Shown in pieces: positions 53,741 through 62,901 of a stretch of DNA of 64,000 nucleotides. Below the pieces are notes generated by a model, which made no database searches, was not told the origin of the DNA, and saw only the letters and a list, made by a program, of their open reading frames with translations. Position 1 is the first letter of the stretch. Each line of letters starts with the position of its first letter. The translations under genes were made by a program, and so were the position numbers. The DNA is from Companilactobacillus sp. RD055328 (GTDB lineage: Bacteria > Bacillota > Bacilli > Lactobacillales > Lactobacillaceae). Location: NCBI RefSeq assembly GCF_022835675.1, contig NZ_BQUT01000005.1:929571-993570 (forward strand), written 5' to 3'.

Positions 53741-54463
53741 ATGAATCCAGAGCAATTTAGACAAGAACTTTTAAAAAATGATATTGATCTAAGTGATAAG
53801 CAAATGATACAGTTTGCAACTTATTTCAATTTTTTAGTTATTGAAAACAAGAAAATGAATTTAACGGCAATTACTGAAGAAACTCAAGTATATTTGAAGC
53901 ATTTTTATGATTCTATTACTTTAGGATTTGAATATACTGATTTATTGAAGGAAGACATCAGTGTGTGTGATGTCGGATCTGGTGCAGGTTTTCCAATTAT
54001 TCCTTTGAAAATTGTGAATCCTAAGTTGAAGATAACTATTATCGATTCGTTAGGCAAAAGAATTAACTTCTTAAATGAACTAGCAGAGAAACTAGACTTG
54101 CAAGAATTTGATTTTGTACATATGCGAGCTGAAGATGCCGGAAGAGATTCTAAATATCGTGCTCAATTTGATTTGGTTACAGCTAGAGCTGTTGCTAAGT
54201 TGAATGTTTTATCTGAATTTTGTTTACCGCTAACAAAAATTGATGGTGAGTTCCTTGCTATGAAAACAGAAAGCGCCGAACAAGAAGTTGATGATGCTAA
54301 AAAAGCAATTGCGGTTCTTGGTGGTAAGTTAATAGGAACAAAAGAATTTGTTCTGTCAGCAGATGCCGGAAAGCGTGTAATTGTAGAAATCCAAAAGAAA
54401 AAAGTAACACCAAATCAGTATCCAAGAAAAGCGGGTACACCAAGCAAAAAACCAATTCATTAG
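53741..54463 (+). CDS. rsmG: 16S rRNA (guanine-527-N7)-methyltransferase
   Basis: A 240-residue SAM methyltransferase (GidB). The SAM motif is VCDVGSGAGFPIIPLKI near residue 70, with DSLGKRINFLNEL near 99 and VTARAVAKLNVL near 146. It methylates G527 of 16S rRNA. The C-terminal PNQYPRKAGTPSKKP is family-typical. It heads the block rsmG-noc-soj-parB. In most Firmicutes it directly follows mnmG, but here the two are 48 kb apart. Confidence 0.96.
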   Translation: MNPEQFRQELLKNDIDLSDKQMIQFATYFNFLVIENKKMNLTAITEETQVYLKHFYDSITLGFEYTDLLKEDISVCDVGSGAGFPIIPLKIVNPKLKITIIDSLGKRINFLNELAEKLDLQEFDFVHMRAEDAGRDSKYRAQFDLVTARAVAKLNVLSEFCLPLTKIDGEFLAMKTESAEQEVDDAKKAIAVLGGKLIGTKEFVLSADAGKRVIVEIQKKKVTPNQYPRKAGTPSKKPIH

Positions 54464-54472
54464 GAGGTAGCT

Positions 54473-55312
54473 ATGGCATTATTTGATCGTTTCTCAGGGA
54501 AGTCAGAAGAAGAAATCCCGGAAGCAAAGGAAGATATGCAAAAAGTCCAATCGATTTCTATGGATAGTATAATCGCTAACCGTTATCAACCAAGAACGGA
54601 ATTTGATAATGATGCAATTGTTGAACTTTCAAAAACTATTCAAGAACATGGACTGTTACAACCAATTGTTGTTCGTGAATACGAAAATCAAAAATACGAA
54701 ATCATTGCGGGAGAACGTCGTTTCAGAGCTACTAAGTTGTTGGGCTGGACGGAAATAAAAGCCATTGTTAACAATCTAACAGATAGTGAAACGGCTTCGA
54801 TGGCATTAATTGAGAATCTTCAACGTGAGAATTTGAATCCAATTGAAGAAGCGGTTGCTTATCAAGAGCTGATGCGAGTGAATGATTTAACGCAAAGCGA
54901 ACTATCAGAACAATTGGGAAAAAGTCAATCGTATGTGGCTAACAAATTAAGATTATTAAAGTTAGATACACAAATAACGAATGCAATTGCTAATAATAAA
55001 ATCACACAACGTCATGGGCGTGCATTGTTAGCATTAGATAAAGAACAACAAATTCCGGCATTTAACCAAATACAAGCTGAAGATATGAATGTTAAGCAAA
55101 CAGAAGTTTTAATTAATAAATTATTGACTGTTAATGGTAAACCGAAAAGCAACAACAAGCGTAAACCAGTAACGTTAACAAAAAATATGAAACTTTCTGT
55201 TAATACTATTAAAAAATCAGTTTCAATGATTAAAGATACAGGGATGAAAGTTGAAACTGTTGAAAATGATAATGACGATGAATATGAGATTATTATTCGA
55301 ATTAAGAAGTAA
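54473..55312 (+). CDS. noc: Nucleoid occlusion protein Noc (ParB-like)
   Basis: A 279-residue ParB-family protein. MALFDRFSGKSEEE at the N-terminus fits the amphipathic helix that anchors Noc to the membrane. The ParB/CTP-binding region contains IIAGERRFRATKLL near residue 79 and ENLQRENLNPIEEA near 114, followed by a helix-turn-helix (SQSELSEQLGKSQSYVANKL, in parts). Noc prevents division over the nucleoid. It starts after GGAGG, ten bases past rsmG. It is a paralogue of the parB at 56080. Confidence 0.92.
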   Translation: MALFDRFSGKSEEEIPEAKEDMQKVQSISMDSIIANRYQPRTEFDNDAIVELSKTIQEHGLLQPIVVREYENQKYEIIAGERRFRATKLLGWTEIKAIVNNLTDSETASMALIENLQRENLNPIEEAVAYQELMRVNDLTQSELSEQLGKSQSYVANKLRLLKLDTQITNAIANNKITQRHGRALLALDKEQQIPAFNQIQAEDMNVKQTEVLINKLLTVNGKPKSNNKRKPVTLTKNMKLSVNTIKKSVSMIKDTGMKVETVENDNDDEYEIIIRIKK

Positions 55313-55325
55313 TGGGAGCAAATAA

Positions 55326-56090
55326 ATGGCAAAAATAATTTCAATTGCTAATCAAAAAGGTGGAGTTGGGAAGACTACCACAACCATCAATTTAGGTGCT
55401 AGTTTAACTGAACTTGGACAACGAGTACTGTTGGTAGACATCGATCCACAAGGTAATGCTACAAGTGGATTAGGCATCAAGAAGCCAGAAGTTGAAAAAG
55501 ATGTTTATGATGTTTTAGTTAATGAATATCCATTGACTGAGACAATTATTCATACGCAACGTAAAAATTTGGATATTGTACCAGCGACAATTCAACTTGC
55601 CGGAGCAGAAATGGAATTAACTTCTATGATTGCTCGCGAAACTCGCTTGAAAGCAGGAATTGAAACAGTACAAGATGACTATGATTTTATTTTGCTTGAT
55701 TGCCCACCTTCATTAGGTCAATTATCAATCAATGCTTTTACTGCAAGTAATTCAATTGTGATTCCTGTACAAACTGAATACTATGCACTTGAAGGATTGA
55801 GCCAATTATTGAATACAGTGCGTCTAGTTCAAAAACACTTCAATAAAGATTTAACTATTGAAGGTGTTTTATTAACAATGTTAGACGGTCGTACGAACTT
55901 GGGAGCTCAAGTTGTAGAAGAAGTTCAAAGTTACTTTGGTGATCGTGTATATGAAACAATTATTCCGCGTAATACTAAGTTAGCCCAAGCTCCTAGTTAT
56001 GGATTACCAATTATAGACTTTGATAAGAATTCAACTGGGTCTAAGTTATATATGGATTTAGCAAAGGAAGTGATAGCTGATGCCAAGTAG
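55326..56090 (+). CDS. parA: Chromosome-partitioning ATPase Soj (ParA)
   Basis: A 254-residue deviant Walker ATPase. IANQKGGVGKTTTTINLG at residues 7-24 holds the two lysines of the ParA Walker A, VDIDPQGNATSG lies near 38 and DCPPSLGQLSINA near 123. ParA dimers on the nucleoid work with ParB at parS to move origins and control DnaA. It sits between noc and parB and overlaps parB by 11 bases. Confidence 0.96.
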   Translation: MAKIISIANQKGGVGKTTTTINLGASLTELGQRVLLVDIDPQGNATSGLGIKKPEVEKDVYDVLVNEYPLTETIIHTQRKNLDIVPATIQLAGAEMELTSMIARETRLKAGIETVQDDYDFILLDCPPSLGQLSINAFTASNSIVIPVQTEYYALEGLSQLLNTVRLVQKHFNKDLTIEGVLLTMLDGRTNLGAQVVEEVQSYFGDRVYETIIPRNTKLAQAPSYGLPIIDFDKNSTGSKLYMDLAKEVIADAK

Positions 56091-56958
56091 TAAAAATTCA
56101 AAAGGATTGGGAAAAGGAATTGATGCAATTTTTTCTGATTTTGAAGGGCAAGAAGTCATTTCTTCTGAAGAAAATGTTATCGATGTTCAATTAGAAAACG
56201 TACGCCCTAATCCTTATCAACCAAGAACACAATTTGATGAAGAAGCATTACAAGATCTAGCTGATTCAATTAAAGAAAATGGTGTATTCCAACCAATTAT
56301 TGTTCGTCAAAGCGTTAATGGTTACGAAATTATCGCTGGAGAACGCCGTTTCCGTGCTAGCAAATTAGCCGGAGAAAAAACCATTCCCGCAATTGTTAGG
56401 GATCTTGACGAACGACAAATGCTAGAAATAGCAGTATTAGAAAACCTACAACGGGAAGATCTTTCGCCTCTAGAAGAAGCAGAAGCATATGATACTTTAA
56501 TTAAAAAATTAAAAATCACGCAAGAAGAAGTTTCTAAGCGTCTTGGTAAAAGTCGTCCATATATTGCCAACTACTTGCGTCTTTTGAATTTGCCACCTAT
56601 GTCTAAGAAATATTTAAAAGATGGCAAGTTATCAATGGGGCAAGCTCGTACTTTGTTAGGCTTGAAAGATAAAGAAAAAATCGACTTCATTGCTAAACAA
56701 GTTGTACAACGCGGAATTACTGTTCGTGAATTAGAAAAAATGGTGAATGAAGCTAACAATGCTAAACCACGCCCACTAAAACGTGTGCCAGCTAAATCAC
56801 CATTTATTAAAGCCAGCCAAGAAGAATTGATTTCTAAATTTGATGCGCCTATTGAAATTTCAGAAAATAAAGATGGTCACGGTAAAATCCAAATCGATTT
56901 TAAATCAACAGATGATTTGAACAGAATCTTAGATATTATCGGAATTGATATTGACTAG
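56080..56958 (+). CDS. parB: Chromosome-partitioning protein ParB (Spo0J)
   Basis: A 292-residue protein that starts with the ParA-interacting peptide KGLGKGIDAIFSD near residue 8. The CTP-binding domain carries NPYQPRTQFD, IIAGERRFRASKLAG near residue 88 and VLENLQREDLSPLEEAEAY; a helix-turn-helix and a C-terminal dimer region follow. It loads on parS and recruits condensin. Translation is coupled to soj by the overlap. I could not find a consensus parS in this window. Confidence 0.96.
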   Translation: MPSSKNSKGLGKGIDAIFSDFEGQEVISSEENVIDVQLENVRPNPYQPRTQFDEEALQDLADSIKENGVFQPIIVRQSVNGYEIIAGERRFRASKLAGEKTIPAIVRDLDERQMLEIAVLENLQREDLSPLEEAEAYDTLIKKLKITQEEVSKRLGKSRPYIANYLRLLNLPPMSKKYLKDGKLSMGQARTLLGLKDKEKIDFIAKQVVQRGITVRELEKMVNEANNAKPRPLKRVPAKSPFIKASQEELISKFDAPIEISENKDGHGKIQIDFKSTDDLNRILDIIGIDID

Positions 56959-56967
56959 GAGGTTTTT

Positions 56968-57192
56968 ATGTACGACTTAGGCGATATTGTAGTTATGAAA
57001 AAACCACATGCCTGTGGTGAGAATCGTTGGGAAATTATTCGTGTAGGAGCCGACTTCAAGATTAAATGTTTGAATTGTGCTCATATAGTAATGATCTCAC
57101 GTAAAGATTTTGAGAAAAAAGTAAAAAGTATAAAAACTAAAGCGATTGATGTTACAACAGATATCGATAATTATGTGAAGTTTGAAAATTAA
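56968..57192 (+). CDS. DUF951 protein
   Basis: A 74-residue protein that begins MYDLGDIVVMKKPHACGENRW and has a CLNCAHIVMISRKDFEKKVKS stretch (in parts), where the cysteines could form a small zinc or redox site with Cys16. DUF951 genes are regularly next to ychF and parB in Firmicutes. Its function is not known. It lies nine bases after parB with AGGAGG upstream. Confidence 0.9.
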   Translation: MYDLGDIVVMKKPHACGENRWEIIRVGADFKIKCLNCAHIVMISRKDFEKKVKSIKTKAIDVTTDIDNYVKFEN

Positions 57193-57206
57193 GGAGATAT
57201 AAGTAT

Positions 57207-58310
57207 ATGTCACTAACAGCCGGAATTGTTGGTTTACCAAACGTCGGTAAGTCTACATTATTTAACGCCATTACTAAAGCGGGAGCGGAGATGGCTAACT
57301 ATCCTTTCGCCACAATCGAACCAAACGTTGGAATGGTGGAAGTTCCCGATTCACGCCTAGCAAGAATTGATGAATTAATCCCCGCTGATAAAATAATTCA
57401 TACAACTTTTGAATTTACTGATATTGCTGGAATTGTTAAAGGTGCTAGTAAAGGTGAAGGACTAGGTAATAAATTCTTAGAAAACATTCGCCAAGTTGAT
57501 GCAATTATTCATGTGGTACGTGCATTTGATGATGATGAAATCACTAGTGTTACCGGAACTGTTGATCCACTTGATGATATCGAAACTATTAATCTAGAAT
57601 TGAGTCTTGCTGATCTTGATAGTATTAGTAAGCGATATGATCGAGTAGCAAAAATTGCACGTGCAAGTAAAGATAAAGAAGTACAAGCTGAATTTGCGCT
57701 TCTTGAAAAAATAAAACCAGTTCTTGAAGAAGGTGGCTCAGTTCGCTCAATTGATTTCACTAATGAAGAGAAAAAAGCTGTTAAAGGGCTATTCTTACTA
57801 ACTTCAAAACCAGTTATTTATGTAGCTAACATTGCAGAAGATGATATGGCTAATCCAGAAGCTTCAAAATATTATCAACAAATCGCTGAATTTGCTGCCA
57901 AAGAAAACGCTGAAGTTATTGGAATTTCAGCTCGCGCAGAAGAAGAAATTGCTGAGCTAGATGATGCCGACAAACAAGAATTCTTAGAAGCAGCTGGAGT
58001 TTCTGAGTCAGGACTTGATCGTTTAATTAAATCTAGTTATAAACTATTAGGATTAAGAACATTCTTTACAGCTGGCGGCAAAGAAACACGTGCTTGGACT
58101 TTCCACGAAGGAATGAAAGCACCACAAGTTGCCGGTGTTATCCATGGTGATTTTGAACGAGGATTCATTCGAGCAGAAACAATTTCATTTGAGGACCTAG
58201 ATAAGTACGGTAGTGAACAAGCAGTAAAAGAAGCCGGAAGATTAAGATCTGAAGGTAAAGAATACGTTGTAAATGATGGAGATATCATCGAATTCAGATT
58301 CAATGTGTAA
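57207..58310 (+). CDS. ychF: Redox-regulated ATPase YchF (Obg-like)
   Basis: A 367-residue OLA1/YchF P-loop NTPase. [18 protein letters not shown] is at residues 8-25, the switch-like [22 protein letters not shown] near 70, the base motif NIAED near 210, and the TGS domain at the C-terminus. It binds ATP rather than GTP and associates with ribosomes; its exact role is debated. It follows the DUF951 gene by 14 bases and ends the parB block. Confidence 0.95.
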   Translation: MSLTAGIVGLPNVGKSTLFNAITKAGAEMANYPFATIEPNVGMVEVPDSRLARIDELIPADKIIHTTFEFTDIAGIVKGASKGEGLGNKFLENIRQVDAIIHVVRAFDDDEITSVTGTVDPLDDIETINLELSLADLDSISKRYDRVAKIARASKDKEVQAEFALLEKIKPVLEEGGSVRSIDFTNEEKKAVKGLFLLTSKPVIYVANIAEDDMANPEASKYYQQIAEFAAKENAEVIGISARAEEEIAELDDADKQEFLEAAGVSESGLDRLIKSSYKLLGLRTFFTAGGKETRAWTFHEGMKAPQVAGVIHGDFERGFIRAETISFEDLDKYGSEQAVKEAGRLRSEGKEYVVNDGDIIEFRFNV

Positions 58311-58317
58311 GAAAAGA

Positions 58318-58426
58318 GCGTGACACAACTTGGGAGTAAATGAGCACTAACAAAAATAAATTGAAAATTCTGCTAAGGATTTTAGATTTATGATGTTAGG
58401 CGAAATTTACTGAGTTGTGGAACGCG
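58318..58426. repeat. Long imperfect hairpin element between ychF and DUF1129 gene
   Basis: The left arm contains GCG, CACAACT, AGTAAAT, TAACA and TAAAT in order; the reverse complement of the right arm contains the same blocks in the same order with short mismatched spacers. The two arms thus fold into a hairpin of about 45 paired positions around a loop near 58365-58385. It is not a simple terminator, since no T run follows. It could be a mobile intergenic repeat or an RNA-stability element. Confidence 0.6.
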
Positions 58427-58470
58427 TTTCAACACAACATCTATCAAAGAACCGAAAAAGGAGAATTAAC

Positions 58471-59196
58471 TTGGCCGAAGATGCAAGAGCAAAAAATGCA
58501 AAAGCAATAAAAAAACAAGAAAAAGTTGAAGCAAAAAAAGCTGTCGCACCAGTAGAAATTGACGAAACAACAGCGGTAAATAAACTAAGTAAACGTAATG
58601 AAGATTACCTATTTAAATTACGTAAAGAATTAGTTTTAAAAGGAAAAACTGAAGCAGAAGCTCAAGCAATGAGTGATGAACTTGTTGTTGAGATATATGA
58701 AAATCAAATCAAAGGAATCCCTGCTACTAAGTTATATGGAACCCCTACACTAAAAGCAGATTCATTAATTAACCCGACAAAAGAACCAGTTAAACATCCA
58801 TTTTGGAAGATAGCAACTGATACTTCATTGCTATTCTTTGTAATCTTTGGTGCATTGTACGGAGTATTAGGAATGACTGGAACAAACGATAAACAAGGTC
58901 AAACCGGAATAATTACCTTGATAACAATTGCCGTTTTATGGGGAGTGCTTCTTTCTTGGTTTAATATTCAAACAAAACTTGATCGTGGACAACGTCCTGG
59001 ACTTTTGAAGACTTTGATTTATATGGCAACAGGATTAGCTATTATGGTAGGGGTGTTATTCATCACAACATCATTACCAACATTTGTTAATCCTGTACTA
59101 CCAGGAACGGTATATTTAGTAATTGCCATAGTAGCATTTATTGCTAGATATATTTTTAGAAAAACAAATAACATTACAGGTTCATCATTTATTTAA
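58471..59196 (+). CDS. DUF1129 membrane protein
   Basis: A 241-residue protein. Residues 1-110 are soluble, charged and partly coiled (AEDARAKNAKAIKKQEKVEA), with a conserved-looking NEDYLFKLRKELVLKGKTEAEA segment near 43. Residues about 118-235 hold four hydrophobic segments. DUF1129 proteins are common in lactobacilli, often just after ychF; their job is unknown. I choose the TTG at 58471, since AAGGAG is seven bases upstream; the frame extends 18 codons further without a good start. Confidence 0.85.
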   Translation: MAEDARAKNAKAIKKQEKVEAKKAVAPVEIDETTAVNKLSKRNEDYLFKLRKELVLKGKTEAEAQAMSDELVVEIYENQIKGIPATKLYGTPTLKADSLINPTKEPVKHPFWKIATDTSLLFFVIFGALYGVLGMTGTNDKQGQTGIITLITIAVLWGVLLSWFNIQTKLDRGQRPGLLKTLIYMATGLAIMVGVLFITTSLPTFVNPVLPGTVYLVIAIVAFIARYIFRKTNNITGSSFI

Positions 59197-59221
59197 AAAC
59201 ATCTGAAAAGATGTTTTTTTG
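59194..59221 (+). terminator. Terminator of the DUF1129 gene
   Basis: AAAACATCT and AGATGTTTT form a 9-bp stem with a GAAA loop, then TTTTTTTG. It separates the gene from guaB. Confidence 0.88.
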
Positions 59222-59235
59222 TTAGCCTAAAATGC

Positions 59236-59264
59236 TTGTACTGACATTGTTTTCAACGTATACT
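59236..59264 (+). promoter_or_regulatory. guaB promoter
   Basis: TTGTAC at 59236-59241 and TATACT at 59259-59264 are exactly 17 bases apart, 30 bases before the guaB start. No guanine riboswitch is seen in the short leader. Confidence 0.7.
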
Positions 59265-59281
59265 AGAAAATAAAAATTTAG

Positions 59282-60777
<1,496 letters not shown>

Positions 60778-60778
<1 letters not shown>

Positions 60779-60802
60779 AAAAAGACCTTTGAGGGTCTTT
60801 TT
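60778..60802. terminator. Bidirectional terminator after guaB
   Basis: AAAGACC and GGTCTTT pair around a six-base loop, with A and T runs on the two sides. It separates guaB from the convergent small membrane gene. Confidence 0.9.
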
Positions 60803-60996
60803 TATTTCACTCTAAAACATTGAACGATACCGTAGATTAAATAACCACCACTCAAAATTTTTAGAAGATTAAATACGAATCCAACTCTTCCTGCATGACT
60901 GATAGCGAAATCAGTATTCATGAAGGTAAATATTAAGACTGCAGATGAGAATAGAATAATAATTATGAAACGTGCGCGTTTTCTGATGAAATTCAT
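60802..60996 (-). CDS. Small membrane protein, unknown
   Basis: A 64-residue protein with a basic start (MNFIRKRARF), a hydrophobic helix (about residues 10-26) and a second one (about 38-58), ending in CFRVK. Both ends are predicted cytoplasmic. It has only a weak AAGG before the ATG, but it ends exactly at the guaB terminator, which supports expression. It is divergent from the response regulator gene at 61099. No family is recognised. Confidence 0.55.
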   Translation of the reverse strand: MNFIRKRARFIIIILFSSAVLIFTFMNTDFAISHAGRVGFVFNLLKILSGGYLIYGIVQCFRVK

Positions 60997-61042
60997 GTGT
61001 CTGTTTACCTTGCCTACTTATATAGGAAATATCTTTCTGTTT

Positions 61043-61058
61043 TGGTATAATAATACCA
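61043..61058 (+). promoter_or_regulatory. Extended -10 with overlapping inverted repeat before the two-component system
   Basis: TGGTATAATAATACCA contains an extended -10 (TGG-TATAAT) and is itself a perfect inverted repeat (TGGTAT-AATA-ATACCA). It lies 40 bases before the response regulator start. Protein binding to the repeat would compete with RNA polymerase. Confidence 0.55.
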
Positions 61059-61098
61059 TATAGAAAAAATTACTTCGTCAACTTAAGGGGAAATATTC

Positions 61099-61785
61099 AT
61101 GAAGATTTTAGTTGTAGATGACGACAAAGAAATAGTTGAACTACTTAGCATATATGTTAAAAATGAGGGTTATGAGCCAATAATTGCATATTCTGGCCAA
61201 GAAGCAATTGCTAAATTAGAAGAAAATTCTGATATTGCATTGATGATTCTTGATGTTATGATGCCAAACATGACTGGTATTGAAGTTATCAAGCAAGTGA
61301 GAAAAGACTCGCAAATTCCAATTATTGTGGTGTCTGCTAAGACAGCTGACATGGACAAAATTCAAGGATTAATTACTGGGGCTGACGATTATGTATCAAA
61401 ACCATTCAATCCACTTGAAGTTATGGCGCGAGTTAAGTCTCTTCTTAGAAGAAGTGAACAACAAGCATCATCTGATGTACCTGACAAATTAGAAGTTGGT
61501 CCTGTGACTATCAACAAAGATTCGCATGAGGTTATGACTTCTGATGGTAAAAAAGTTCAGTTAACAGCATTAGAGTTTGGTGTTTTATATTTACTTGCTA
61601 GCCACCCAAACCGTGTATTTTCAGCGGATGAAATCTTTGAACGTGTCTGGAAGCAAGAAAGTGTTATTTCTGCTAAGACGGTTATGGTGCACGTTAGTCA
61701 TTTAAGAGATAAATTAGAAGAAGCTACCGACGGAGAAAAAGTAATTGAAACTGTCTGGGGTGTAGGTTACAAGGTGGAGGCCTAA
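61099..61785 (+). CDS. Response regulator, OmpR/PhoB family (VanR-like)
   Basis: A 228-residue regulator. The receiver domain has the acidic pair in VVDDDKE, phospho-acceptor Asp52 in LILDVMMPN and the conserved lysine in DDYVSKPF near residue 107. A winged-helix domain follows from about 132 (LTALEFGVLYLLASHPNRVFS, SAKTVMVHVSHLRDKL). It is paired with the sensor kinase three bases downstream. Similarity is to VanR-type regulators of envelope stress; targets are unknown. Confidence 0.92.
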   Translation: MKILVVDDDKEIVELLSIYVKNEGYEPIIAYSGQEAIAKLEENSDIALMILDVMMPNMTGIEVIKQVRKDSQIPIIVVSAKTADMDKIQGLITGADDYVSKPFNPLEVMARVKSLLRRSEQQASSDVPDKLEVGPVTINKDSHEVMTSDGKKVQLTALEFGVLYLLASHPNRVFSADEIFERVWKQESVISAKTVMVHVSHLRDKLEEATDGEKVIETVWGVGYKVEA

Positions 61786-61788
61786 TTT

Positions 61789-62889
61789 TTGAAAATCAAA
61801 AAAATTAAACTTACAGGTCGACAAAGAAGTGTCTTAACCCTGCTTGGGATAGGCACTTTTTTGTTATTGAGTACAGTAGAATACCTAATAATGAGCGATC
61901 TATTAACTTATGATATTTCAATAGTTGCTACATTAGATTATTCAAACATTAGCTGGTTACGAGCAATGTCTCAGTGGGTATTTTTTCTAGGGCTAAATAT
62001 ATTAATCACTAGTTTAATAGTTTCCAGGCATTATCGAAAATATCAAGTTCGTTACCTAACTAATGTTATCCATCAAAAAATGGATGGCAATATGGATAAG
62101 ATTAATATTAAGGTGAATCCCACATTACAAGGGACTGTTAATGCAATTAATTTATTGTTAGCTAATACCACTAAGTTGATTAATGATGAACGCGAACTAG
62201 AGAATAGCAAAGATGAATTGATTACTAATGTTAGTCACGATATTAGAACTCCATTAACTTCGATTATTGGATACTTAGGATTAATTGAAAACGCCGAGAA
62301 TCTTTCAACAGAAGATATCTTTAGATACACTCATATTGCCTATTCTAAATCGCAACAAATGCAGACTTTAGTTAATGATTTGTTTGATTATACAAACACA
62401 CAACAATCTGATGCGGTGTTAAATGTTACTGAGTTTGATATGGGACAATTATTAGAACAATTTGCGGCTGAATATGAATTGGAAGCCAAGCGTCGAGGAA
62501 TTGAAATTATTTCGAGAACTAATCCAATTGTTTTCAAAATGAGTGCGGATACTGATAAACTAGGAAGAGTATTTAACAATTTGATTTCTAACGCTTTTAA
62601 ATATGGCGAAGGTGCTAAACATCTTTGGTTAGAAGCAATTGAAAAAGATAATGTGGCTGTTATTCGAATATCTAATGATGGAAAACAAATTCCGCAAGAT
62701 GCACTAGATCAATTATTTGAAAGATTTTATCGAGTCGAAGAATCAAGGTCTAAAGAGACCGGTGGGACCGGTTTAGGACTTGCTATTGCGCAAAGCATGG
62801 TACAAATACATGGTGGTAAGATAACGGTTGAGTCAAATGAAGAACGTACTAGTTTTATTATTTATTTACCCCTAACAGCTACGAATTAA
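61789..62889 (+). CDS. Sensor histidine kinase (VanS-like)
   Basis: A 366-residue kinase. Two membrane segments (about residues 14-36 and 58-79) enclose a short extracellular loop. The H box is NVSHDIRTPLTSIIGYLG with His150; the ATPase has the N box NLISNAFKYGEGA near 264 and G boxes GGTGLGLAIAQSM near 327. The small loop suggests sensing within or near the membrane. It starts with TTG at 61789 after GGAGG and follows the regulator by three bases. It may sense envelope damage, given the murE gene downstream. Confidence 0.92.
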   Translation: MKIKKIKLTGRQRSVLTLLGIGTFLLLSTVEYLIMSDLLTYDISIVATLDYSNISWLRAMSQWVFFLGLNILITSLIVSRHYRKYQVRYLTNVIHQKMDGNMDKINIKVNPTLQGTVNAINLLLANTTKLINDERELENSKDELITNVSHDIRTPLTSIIGYLGLIENAENLSTEDIFRYTHIAYSKSQQMQTLVNDLFDYTNTQQSDAVLNVTEFDMGQLLEQFAAEYELEAKRRGIEIISRTNPIVFKMSADTDKLGRVFNNLISNAFKYGEGAKHLWLEAIEKDNVAVIRISNDGKQIPQDALDQLFERFYRVEESRSKETGGTGLGLAIAQSMVQIHGGKITVESNEERTSFIIYLPLTATN

Positions 62890-62901
62890 CGAGGATTAAT
62901 T

